The notes under the pieces were generated by a model. The model had not been told where the DNA came from, ran no database searches, and worked only from the letters and a program-made list of their open reading frames with translations. Positions 23,671 to 32,212 of a stretch of DNA of 32,212 bases are shown here, one piece after another. The stretch's first letter is position 1; each line of letters begins with the position of its first letter. The stretch is from Bradyrhizobium genomosp. I (2014). GTDB lineage: Bacteria; Pseudomonadota; Alphaproteobacteria; Rhizobiales; Xanthobacteraceae. The stretch covers positions 1-32,212 of the forward strand of contig NZ_AJQE01000094.1 in assembly GCF_000261685.1 (NCBI RefSeq), written 5' to 3'. The translations under genes were made by a program, and so were the position numbers.

Positions 23671-24840
23671 TCAGACCGCGGCGGTCGCCACCACCTGCGC
23701 CAGAAGCTGCTCGCGCCTCGCCTGCGAGCGCTGGCCCTTCATGGTCGCGGCGAAGCGCTCGAGGATGCCGTCCTCGAACGCCGTGACGATGGTGTCGTGG
23801 ACGTAGCTCTTGCGGCAGATCGCCGGCGTGTTGGAGAGCTTGTCCGCGGCGGCGCGGATTGCGTCCAGCACCTGCTTCTTGCGGCCGCGCTGGCTGGTCG
23901 CCGGCGTGATCCGCGACAGCGATTCCACCACGACGGCGGAGGCCATCAGCGTACGAAAATCCTTCAGCGAGATCTTGATGCCGGCGATCTCGCGCAGAAA
24001 CGCATTGACCTGCGTGGTGTTGACCGCACGGACGATGCCGTAGGCATCGCGATACTGGAACATGCGCTTGCCGGGAACGCCGCGCAAAATTCCGATGGCG
24101 CGCACCAGCTTGGCCGCGTCGCACTCCTTGCGCACCGCCTTGCCGCCTTTTGCCTTGAAGGTCAGCACGAAGCTGTCGTCTTCCAGCGTGACGTTGGACT
24201 TCAGCAGCGTGGTGGCGCCGCGGGTGCCGTTGAGGCGGGCATAGGATTCGTTGCCCGGACGGATCGCGGTGCGGGCGATCAGTTCGATCACGGCCGAGAG
24301 CGCGAATTCGCGCGTCGGCTCATCGCCCGACAGGAACGCAGAGACCTTGCGCCGGATTTTTGGCAGTGCGCCGACGAGCTTTTCCAGGCGATGCGCCTTG
24401 CGGTGCTCGCGGACCTTCTCCCAATCGGCGTGATAGCGATATTGCAGCCGGCCCGCGGCATCGCGGCCCACGGCCTGAAGGTGCGAATTGGGATCGGCGG
24501 AGTAGCGCACCTCGCGATAGGCCGGCGGCACCGCCATCGCATGCAGCCGGCGGATGGTGCGGGCGTCACGGATGTGCGCTCCGTTGGGACGGACGAAGGA
24601 GTAGCCCTTGCCGCGCTTGATTCGGCGGATGGTCAGCTCGTTCTGGTCGCCGAGCCGCAGGCCGAGCTCCTTGGCGAGCGCCTCGACCGTCGCCGCGGGC
24701 GCCGTGTCGAAGACCTTCTTCGGGCTCGGGCGCCTGAAAGGGGCCGGTTTCGGCCATTGTCCGAGGGCTTTGGCCAGTGCAATGGCCGCAGGATCGGCTG
24801 AAGCGGGCCGCATCGTCCCGAGATTCTGCTGATCCATCAT
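23671..24840 (-). CDS. Type IB DNA topoisomerase
   Basis: A 389-residue bacterial type IB (poxvirus-like) topoisomerase that relaxes supercoils through a 3'-phosphotyrosine intermediate. The N-terminal domain has GKGYSFVRPNGAHI (78-90) and VPPAYREVRYS. The catalytic domain has RPGNESYAR (194-202), KDFRTLMA (293-300) with R296, and CRKSYVHDT, placing the active-site tyrosine at Y346. R194 and K231 or K234 are candidates for the other catalytic positions. The alphaproteobacterial family has this length. It has no partner genes here. The start is an ATG with a second ATG directly after it. Confidence 0.93.
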   Translation of the reverse strand: MMDQQNLGTMRPASADPAAIALAKALGQWPKPAPFRRPSPKKVFDTAPAATVEALAKELGLRLGDQNELTIRRIKRGKGYSFVRPNGAHIRDARTIRRLHAMAVPPAYREVRYSADPNSHLQAVGRDAAGRLQYRYHADWEKVREHRKAHRLEKLVGALPKIRRKVSAFLSGDEPTREFALSAVIELIARTAIRPGNESYARLNGTRGATTLLKSNVTLEDDSFVLTFKAKGGKAVRKECDAAKLVRAIGILRGVPGKRMFQYRDAYGIVRAVNTTQVNAFLREIAGIKISLKDFRTLMASAVVVESLSRITPATSQRGRKKQVLDAIRAAADKLSNTPAICRKSYVHDTIVTAFEDGILERFAATMKGQRSQARREQLLAQVVATAAV

Positions 24841-25238
24841 AGTCTTATGCCTTAGCCCTGTCTGTTGTCGATCAATGCCGTCGTTCTGATTTTTGTTCCG
24901 AGGGGTCTCTTTGGACCCGGGTTGGCCATTTAGGGTGTTCCGAACCGTATTGCGAGTCCCGAATCAGTGAGAAGAGGTTTCTAAATACCTCTCCTGCAGC
25001 ATGAGGGCTCTGCACCGGCCTGTTCGCGCATCCGGACAAGAGCCCAAAGGCAGCCCGCAGGCCTGTTTCAGATCTGCGACAATCGCGGCAGTGGCCTTGA
25101 TCCTCCGCATGGCCGGCGGCCCGCCGAAGGTCCAGCTTGTGCTCCTTGTCGGGTGCGGTTAGCCCGACGCATAATCAGTCAATGATCAAGTCGGCTCGCC
25201 GATCGCCGGCGTCGGCCTGCCGTATCTGGAGGGAAAGC
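24841..25238. other. Long intergenic region and acs leader with hairpins
   Basis: A 398-base gap between the divergent topoisomerase and acs genes, without a convincing coding frame. It holds GGGTC-TCTTTG-GACCC (24903-24918) and AGAGGT...ACCTCT (24973-24992). An extended hairpin follows: CCTGC (24993-24997) pairs with GCAGG (25057-25061) around GGGCTCT (25005-25011) and AGAGCCC (25039-25045). The last looks like a structured RNA or regulatory leader. I could not assign it to a known RNA family or define a promoter. Confidence 0.5.
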
Positions 25239-27185
<1,947 letters not shown>

Positions 27186-27195
27186 GGACGCTCTC

Positions 27196-27326
27196 GTGCC
27201 CCGGACGCAGCGCAGCGCTTCTGCAGCGGTGCGCTGCAGAGCCGGGGCCCATCTATCCGCATAAAGTAAAGAGCTGGGTCCCGGCTCTGCGTCGCGGCGC
27301 TACACGCCGCGCCTTGTCCAGGACAC
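27196..27326. repeat. Large imperfect palindromic repeat after acs
   Basis: The inner arms GCAGAGCCGGGGCCCA (27236-27251) and TGGGTCCCGGCTCTGC (27275-27290) pair with one mismatch. Outer flanks GTGCCCCGGAC (27196-27206) and GTCCAGGACAC (27316-27326) pair imperfectly. The element begins 11 bases after the acs stop. It belongs to a family different from the other repeats here. Confidence 0.75.
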
Positions 27327-27621
27327 AAGTCCGCGTGTCGCGCCCCCTAGCAGCCAACAGCCGTTCACATCCTCACGCTCTTGTCAGCGCGCGCACCCGT
27401 GCGGCCGGCATCTTTCCCGGAAAGTGTTGTTTTCAGATCATTTACTTTATTTCGAACATTTCCTTTGTTCCCGCCGTTGGCTGGCCCTCGGCTAGCGCGC
27501 GTGGAAACCATCCGGTTAACAGGCGCGGCTAAGAATGAGCGCTAACGAGGGCCTGACGCGGCGGAGATTGCCGGGTTCTGCGTAATTTTGGACGATCCGT
27601 TTGGCGCAAGGGGAAGCATCG
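27327..27621. other. Intergenic region upstream of the L,D-transpeptidase
   Basis: About 295 bases with no supported gene. An AT-rich stretch at 27424-27475 (by far the least GC-rich here) probably holds the promoter, preceded by CTTTCC-C-GGAAAG (27412-27424). I could not define -35 and -10 boxes. Confidence 0.4.
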
Positions 27622-28137
27622 ATGTCGATGAGGATTGCAGCGACGCTGGCCGCCACCATCGGGGTTGGGGTCTTGATGTCGACAGCGGCAGAGGCACGGC
27701 CGGAAATGGTGGGGACCCACCTGGCCGACTACTCGCCGGGCACCATCGTGGTCAAAACCAGCGAGCGACGGCTTTATCTGATCCTCGATAACGGCCACGC
27801 CGTGCGCTATCCGGTCGGCGTCGGCAAGGCCGGCAAGCAATGGGCCGGCACGACGAAGATCGACGGCAAGTATCTCAATCCGGCCTGGGCGCCGCCCGCC
27901 GAGGTGAAGCGCGACAAGCCGAATATTCCCGACGTCATTCCGGGCGGCTCGCCGCGCAACCCTATGGGTGTCGCGGCGATGACTCTGGCCGGCGGCGAAT
28001 ACGCCATTCACGGCACCAACGTCCCGGGCTCGATCGGCGGCTTCGTCTCCTATGGTTGCATCCGCATGCTCAACGACGACATTACCGATCTCTACGGCCG
28101 CGTCTCCGTCGGCACGACGGTGGTCGTGACGCGCTGA
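27622..28137 (+). CDS. L,D-transpeptidase (YkuD domain), exported
   Basis: A 171-residue periplasmic L,D-transpeptidase. It has a signal peptide (about 1-25, ending STAAEA) and one YkuD domain. It should cross-link peptidoglycan stem peptides, or attach proteins to them, through an active-site cysteine. The motif is HGT (130-132) followed by SYGCIRM (143-149), so H130, C146 and R148 are present. The residue before the GC is tyrosine rather than the common histidine (SHGCIR). The N-terminal IVVKTSERRLYLILDNGHAVRYPVGVGK is typical of the family. The ATG at 27622 has AAGGGGAAG upstream; a TTG at 27601 is less likely. A strong terminator follows. Confidence 0.94.
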   Translation: MSMRIAATLAATIGVGVLMSTAAEARPEMVGTHLADYSPGTIVVKTSERRLYLILDNGHAVRYPVGVGKAGKQWAGTTKIDGKYLNPAWAPPAEVKRDKPNIPDVIPGGSPRNPMGVAAMTLAGGEYAIHGTNVPGSIGGFVSYGCIRMLNDDITDLYGRVSVGTTVVVTR

Positions 28138-28157
28138 TCGCCTGAATCAGTCGAGAT

Positions 28158-28187
28158 AAAAGCCGCGTATTGCGACGCGGCTTTTTT
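28158..28187. terminator. Intrinsic terminator, probably bidirectional
   Basis: AGCCGCGT (28161-28168), loop ATTGCG, ACGCGGCT (28175-28182) and a T-run to 28187, with four A residues before the stem. It lies 20 bases after the L,D-transpeptidase stop and directly adjoins the stop of the convergent nuclease gene, so it can serve both. Confidence 0.9.
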
Positions 28188-28188
28188 G

Positions 28189-28779
28189 TTACCAGAAGCG
28201 CCAGCCCCGCGCGCACCAGCCGTCGCGATGGCCGCCATTGTAGCTGCGCACATAACCGCTCGCGAGCAGCGCAGCCGAGACGTTGGCGGTGCGCCTGGTG
28301 GCAACATCGGCGAGAACGCGGCCGTATTTGTCCTGACCAAGATTATAGACCATCACGCCGCCCTGGCCGAGCAGGTTGCGCAACGCATCGCCGGCGGCCT
28401 CGGCCTTGTCCAGCTCGTCCCGGCAGGATGCTTTCATCTCGGGCGCATCGATGCCGCGCAGACGGACACGTGCGACGAGATCGCGGCCGTCGCGCAGATG
28501 CACGCGCGCGAGGAAAGTGTCACCGTCGATGGTGCGGACGACCTCGACCGCTTGTCTCGCATCGGAATTGCCGGACTGCCGCAGGATGATTTCGGCATCG
28601 CGCGATTGTTCGTCATCCACATGCGGGATGGGCCAGATCGTTCCCTGGCGGAAGCCGAGCACGATGGCCGTCGCAACGCCGACCACGAACATCCACGGCA
28701 ACAGTCCGGAGAAGCGACGGCCGAGCGGCGAGCCGCTGTATGAAGTCCGGTATGGACGGCTGGGATCGAAGCGCGACAT
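28189..28779 (-). CDS. Membrane-anchored thermonuclease (SNase-like) family protein
   Basis: A 196-residue protein with one N-terminal membrane segment (about 24-42) and a staphylococcal-nuclease-like domain from about 78. The domain has RTIDGDTFLARV (DGDT at 85-88), VRLRGIDAPE with R108 and E114, and DKYGR with R154. These match the three catalytic residues of staphylococcal nuclease, so phosphodiesterase activity outside the cytoplasmic membrane is likely. The C-terminus SYNGGHRDGWCARGWRFW is usual for the alphaproteobacterial group. Two cysteines (C119, C189) could form a disulfide. The start is ATG at 28779. Confidence 0.88.
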   Translation of the reverse strand: MSRFDPSRPYRTSYSGSPLGRRFSGLLPWMFVVGVATAIVLGFRQGTIWPIPHVDDEQSRDAEIILRQSGNSDARQAVEVVRTIDGDTFLARVHLRDGRDLVARVRLRGIDAPEMKASCRDELDKAEAAGDALRNLLGQGGVMVYNLGQDKYGRVLADVATRRTANVSAALLASGYVRSYNGGHRDGWCARGWRFW

Positions 28780-28849
28780 CCGCGCACGCTAGGGCTGAGT
28801 CGGCCGAACCGGCAAGGTGGCTTGTGAGGAGCGCACATAAAGCGGCGCC

Positions 28850-29050
28850 TCAGAAGTCCGAAGCGATGCCTTTACGCTCCCAATCGCCGTAACGAGTTGG
28901 CTCCGGCCCCTTCGGCCCCTGCAACTCCTTCGGCGCAGCTTCGGCATGCACGGCCGCCGCAGCCCGCCGGCGCGCTTCGGCTTCGGCCAACGCCCGCTGG
29001 GCGGCCGGCGGCAGCGGCTTGCGATCGGGAAGGGTGGGCCGGTCACTCAT
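28850..29050 (-). CDS. DUF1674 / succinate dehydrogenase assembly factor 4 family protein
   Basis: A 66-residue protein of the DUF1674 (SDHAF4) family. The C-terminal signature GPKGPEPTRYGDWERKGIAS, ending DF, is the conserved core. The N-terminal half is Ala/Arg-rich. In mitochondria and some bacteria, SDHAF4 binds the flavinylated SdhA subunit during assembly of succinate dehydrogenase. A matching role here is inferred from the family; no sdh genes are in the window. It lies 70 bases upstream of the nuclease gene on the same strand. Confidence 0.9.
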   Translation of the reverse strand: MSDRPTLPDRKPLPPAAQRALAEAEARRRAAAAVHAEAAPKELQGPKGPEPTRYGDWERKGIASDF

Positions 29051-29238
29051 CTCGGGCGGTTCCTAACGCAGGATCACGGAAAGCGCGAGGTCCAATAACG
29101 CATTGCTGAAATGGTCATTGCGGGCTCCAATCGCGAGGGGCCATTCTTACATTTGGCATATTCGCGTGTCAGAGATCAGTCTCTCAAGGCATGCGCCATT
29201 GCGGCGGAACTGCCGCTCGCTCAGAACCTTGCTTCCGT

Positions 29239-30585
29239 ATGCCATCTCAACGTTTCGTCCCTCCATCCGAAGTGCCCGGTCTTGCGGCACGGCGGATAGC
29301 CGCCGACATCGTCGACGGCGTGCTGCACAAGCACCGCACGCTTGATGACCAGCTCGACGGCGGCGGCGCCCATCCCGGACTGAAGACGCTGGCCGATCGC
29401 GACCGCGCGCTGATGCGGCGCCTCGTCGCCACGGTGCTGCGCCGGCTCGGCACGCTCGGCCATGTGCTGTCCCGCCTGCTCGACAAGGGCATTCCCTCCG
29501 ACGCGCCGCGCGCGCAGAGTGCGCTCCTGATCGGCGCGGCGCAGATCCTCTGGATGGACGTGCCGGATCACGCTGCAGTCGATCTCTCCGTTCGCCTCGT
29601 GCAATCCGACCGCCGCGCCGCGCGCTATGCCGGCCTCGTCAACGCCGTGCTGCGCCGCTGCGCGCGCGAGGGCAAGGGGCTGATCGAGGAAGTCGCGACG
29701 CAATCGCTCGATCTGCCGCCATGGCTGCTCGCGCGCTGGACCGCGCATTATGGCGAGGCGACCGCACGAGACATGGCGCTGGCGCTCGGCCATGAGCCGT
29801 CGCTCGATCTGACGGTGAAGTCGGATCCCGCACAATGGGCGAGCCGCCTGCATGGCGAGATACTGCCGACGGGAACGGTGCGGATGCTGCTGCACGGTTC
29901 CGTGACGATGCTGCCCGGCTTCGCCGAAGGACAATGGTGGGTGCAGGACGCCGCTGCCGCGCTGCCCGCGCGGCTGTTCGGTGACGTCAAAGGCAAATCC
30001 ATTGCCGATCTCTGCGCTGCCCCCGGCGGCAAGACCGCGCAGCTGGCACTATCAGGCGCGCATGTCACGGCGATCGACCGCTCACCGGCCCGGGTGGCGC
30101 GCCTGCGCGAAAATCTGATGCGATTGTCGCTCCAGGCTGAGACCGTCGTTGCCGACGCCGTGGAGTGGGCCGGCCCAGCCGAGGGTTTCGACGGCATCCT
30201 GATCGACGCGCCCTGCACCTCGACCGGCACGATCCGGCGACATCCCGACGTCGCATGGCTCCGGCAGGAATCCGACATCGCCGCCCTGTCCGCGCTTCAG
30301 CAGCGGCTGCTGAAGAAATCCGTCTCGCTGCTCAAGCCCGGCGGGACGCTGGTCTACTGCACCTGTTCGCTGGAACCCGAAGAGGGCGAGCAGGCGATCG
30401 CCACGCTGCTGGCCGCGGAGGCCGGCCTGCGCCGGGTGCCGATCGAGGCGTCCGAGGTGTCGGGTCTCTCCGAGATCATCACCGCCGAGGGAGACCTGCG
30501 CACCCTGCCCAGCCACCTCCCGAATGTCGATCCCAAGCTCGGCGGGCTCGACGGATTCTACGCGGCACGGCTCGTTAAATCCTGA
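29239..30585 (+). CDS. rsmB: RsmB/NOL1/NOP2/Sun family RNA (cytosine-5) methyltransferase
   Basis: A 448-residue SAM-dependent RNA m5C methyltransferase. The N-terminal NusB-like helical domain covers about 1-150 (e.g. LADRDRALMRRLVATVLRRLG). The catalytic domain follows: SAM motif LCAAPGGKT (258-266), IDRSPARVARLR (279-290), the release cysteine C326 in DAPCTSTG, and the catalytic C376 in YCTCS. These features indicate 16S rRNA m5C967-type modification, though other RsmB-like substrates are possible. There is no Shine-Dalgarno sequence before the ATG. In-frame ATGs upstream, such as 29191, lack family similarity. It is 116 bases upstream of the heparinase family gene, same strand. Confidence 0.93.
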   Translation: MPSQRFVPPSEVPGLAARRIAADIVDGVLHKHRTLDDQLDGGGAHPGLKTLADRDRALMRRLVATVLRRLGTLGHVLSRLLDKGIPSDAPRAQSALLIGAAQILWMDVPDHAAVDLSVRLVQSDRRAARYAGLVNAVLRRCAREGKGLIEEVATQSLDLPPWLLARWTAHYGEATARDMALALGHEPSLDLTVKSDPAQWASRLHGEILPTGTVRMLLHGSVTMLPGFAEGQWWVQDAAAALPARLFGDVKGKSIADLCAAPGGKTAQLALSGAHVTAIDRSPARVARLRENLMRLSLQAETVVADAVEWAGPAEGFDGILIDAPCTSTGTIRRHPDVAWLRQESDIAALSALQQRLLKKSVSLLKPGGTLVYCTCSLEPEEGEQAIATLLAAEAGLRRVPIEASEVSGLSEIITAEGDLRTLPSHLPNVDPKLGGLDGFYAARLVKS

Positions 30586-30701
30586 TTTTGCACCGGTTTT
30601 TGCGACGGCGCTGATTCGCACCCTTTCAAGGTGGTGTCGGCCGTCCGAATTTGGGATTAAGAAGGATTCGTCGCTAATCCTCTCCCCCATCAAGGCAAGG
30701 C

Positions 30702-32212
30702 GTGTCGGTCGCTCAACGCAGACATATCTCGACGCTGGTCATGAACCGCTTCGCGCGGAACATGCTCGCGCGCGCGAGCGGCGGTTCCGTTGCTCTGTCG
30801 CGGGTCTGGCCCGGCCGCACCGACCGGCTGATCATTGCGCCGCACGACTTACGCACCGCGGACGCGACCCGCGCCGCCGAGATCTATGCCGGCCGCTTCG
30901 TCTTCGCCGGCAAGATCGTCAATTGCCACGGCCGCTCGATCTTCGATCTCGAGCCGCCGTCGGAGGATTGGGAAGTCGCGCTGCTCGGCTTCGGCTGGTT
31001 GCGTCATTTGCGCGCCGCCGACACTGCGCTGACGCGAGCGAATGCGCGCGCGCTCATCGAGGACTGGATCGCCAACCCCGCCAACAAGCGCCGCCCCGTC
31101 GCGCGCCGCGCCGACGTGCTGGCCCGCCGCGTGATCTCGCTGCTGTCGCAGGCGCCGCTGGTGCTGGGCGAGACCGACAACAAATTCTACCGCCGCTACT
31201 TGCGCGCGCTCGCCCGCGAGATCCGCTTCCTGCGCTACACCATGGTCGACATTCCGGACGGGGTGCCGAAGCTCCAGGTGCTGATCGCTCTGTGCTATGC
31301 GGCCCTGTGTCTCGCCAACCAGGCGCGTCACATCCGCAGCGCCTCGAAGAAGCTGTCGGACGAATTGCAGCGGCAGATCCTGCCCGATGGCGGCCACATC
31401 TCCCGCAACCCGGGCGCGCTGATCGAACTCCTGATCGACCTGCTGCCACTGCGGCAGACCTTTGCTGCGCGTAACATCGCGCCACCGCCGGCGCTGCTCA
31501 ACGCAATCGACCGCATGATGCCGATGCTGCGCTTCTTCCGGCACGGCGACGGCAATTTCGCCCTGTTCAACGGCATGAGCGCGACCTCTTCGGACCTGCT
31601 CGCCACGCTGCTCGCCTATGACGACACCCACGGCGTGCCGATGGCGAACATGCCGCATACCGGCTTCCAGCGCCTCGATGCCGGCCAGACCACTGTGATC
31701 ATCGACACCGGCCCACCGCCGCCGGCCGGCGTCAGCCACGACGCCCATGCCGGCTGTCTGTCGTTCGAACTGTCGTCCGGCATCAGCCGCATTGTCACCA
31801 ATTGCGGCATGCCGACCACGGGCCGCGACAATTGGCGGCCGTTCGCGCGCAGCACGGCGGCGCATTCGACGCTGACCTATCACGACACCTCCTCGTGCCA
31901 ATTTGTGGAGATGTCGGCGATGAAACGCCTGCTGCACGGCTCGCCCGTCACCAGCGGACCGGTCGAGGTCGAGAGTTATCGCGAGATCGTGCAGAACGGC
32001 ACGCTGCTCACGACCTCGCACGACGGCTATCTCGCCAAGTTCGGCGCGATCCACCGCCGCATGCTGATGATCGCCACTGACGGCGCGCGTATCGACGGCG
32101 AGGACACGCTGTCGCCGCCGCAGGGCGGGCGCTTCAAGGGCGCGGATGCCGATTTCGCGCTGCGCTTCCATCTGCATCCGGCAGTGAAGGCGAGCCGGCT
32201 GTCGGATGCCCG
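30702..32212 (+). CDS. Heparinase II/III family protein, 3' end beyond window
   Basis: An open frame of 503 codons that runs off the window. The first 250 or so residues form an alpha-helical domain (RRPVARRADVLARRVISLLSQ, FYRRYLRALAREIRFLRYT, LPDGGHISRNPGALIELLIDLLPL). The latter part is a beta-rich heparinase II/III-like domain (SHDAHAGCLSFELSSGISRIVTNCG, AHSTLTYHDTSS, VESYREIVQNGTLLTTSHDGYLAKFG, HRRMLMIATDGARIDGEDTL). The family includes polysaccharide lyases, but activity and substrate cannot be assigned. I take the GTG at 30702, with AAGGCAAGG upstream, as the start; the ATG at 30741 is an alternative without a ribosome binding site. There is no signal peptide, which is odd for a secreted lyase. 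Confidence 0.88.
   Translation, partial: MSVAQRRHISTLVMNRFARNMLARASGGSVALSRVWPGRTDRLIIAPHDLRTADATRAAEIYAGRFVFAGKIVNCHGRSIFDLEPPSEDWEVALLGFGWLRHLRAADTALTRANARALIEDWIANPANKRRPVARRADVLARRVISLLSQAPLVLGETDNKFYRRYLRALAREIRFLRYTMVDIPDGVPKLQVLIALCYAALCLANQARHIRSASKKLSDELQRQILPDGGHISRNPGALIELLIDLLPLRQTFAARNIAPPPALLNAIDRMMPMLRFFRHGDGNFALFNGMSATSSDLLATLLAYDDTHGVPMANMPHTGFQRLDAGQTTVIIDTGPPPPAGVSHDAHAGCLSFELSSGISRIVTNCGMPTTGRDNWRPFARSTAAHSTLTYHDTSSCQFVEMSAMKRLLHGSPVTSGPVEVESYREIVQNGTLLTTSHDGYLAKFGAIHRRMLMIATDGARIDGEDTLSPPQGGRFKGADADFALRFHLHPAVKASRLSDA

Noticed and set aside
24880..24960. EcfG-type (GGAAC...CGTT) promoter for the topoisomerase gene
   Set aside because: GGAAC occurs twice on the minus strand, but no CGTT-like element follows at 16-17 bases.
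24993..25061. 6S or SRP RNA gene in the acs leader
   Set aside because: The elongated hairpin is suggestive, but the conserved SRP tetraloop region is missing, and I could not identify 6S-specific elements or the usual 6S neighbours.

Overview
The window is about 32 kb of GC-rich chromosomal DNA from an alphaproteobacterium. It most resembles Bradyrhizobium or a close relative in the Nitrobacteraceae. The evidence is the alphaproteobacterial gene pairings (a Mic60/mitofilin homologue between hemD and hemY, an SDHAF4-type DUF1674 gene near rsmB and a heparinase gene), the DUF5939 adenylate cyclase, and several families of nested palindromic intergenic repeats of the kind common in Bradyrhizobium. 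The genus is an inference; no 16S gene is present. There is no phage, transposase, integrase, CRISPR array or obvious genomic island. Most genes look like ordinary core or lineage-core genes.

Layout. 1-2800: tail of an unidentified gene, ppa, a repeat, the opposite-strand cluster yggT-DUF167-folD, and tRNA-Ala(CGC) with a palindrome overlapping its 3' end. 2800-6400: enoyl-CoA hydratase family protein, class I glutamine amidotransferase, short-chain dehydrogenase and a TerB-like protein, all on the minus strand. 6400-10650: a probable minus-strand operon of Tat-exported alpha/beta hydrolase, cytochrome P450 and DUF5939 adenylate cyclase. 10770-15100: an MFS exporter, two small secreted four-cysteine proteins, a NodB-type polysaccharide deacetylase and a small secreted protein. 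Three CRP-like palindromes (TGTGA-N6-TCAC) lie in this stretch. 15270-19320: tRNA-Thr(CGT) and the minus-strand operon hemD-mic60-hemY. 19467-21939: the plus-strand operon tsaD-gpsA-EVE protein. 22000-24840: a second class III cyclase, an SRPBCC protein and a type IB topoisomerase. 24841-28140: a long acs leader, acs and an L,D-transpeptidase. 28150-32212: a terminator, a membrane-anchored nuclease, SDHAF4, rsmB and the start of a heparinase II/III family gene that runs off the window.

How the parts connect. Several genes serve central metabolism and translation: ppa, folD, acs, gpsA, hemD, tsaD and rsmB. Others act in the envelope or periplasm: deacetylase, L,D-transpeptidase, secreted Cys-rich proteins, Mic60, HemY, YggT and the heparinase family protein. 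The most suggestive unexplained signal is the coincidence of CRP-like operator palindromes upstream of small secreted proteins and the deacetylase with two class III adenylate cyclases in the same window. The second is a set of palindromic repeats that almost all sit within about 35 bases of a stop codon or a tRNA 3' end. I saw no clear new defence or mobile system.
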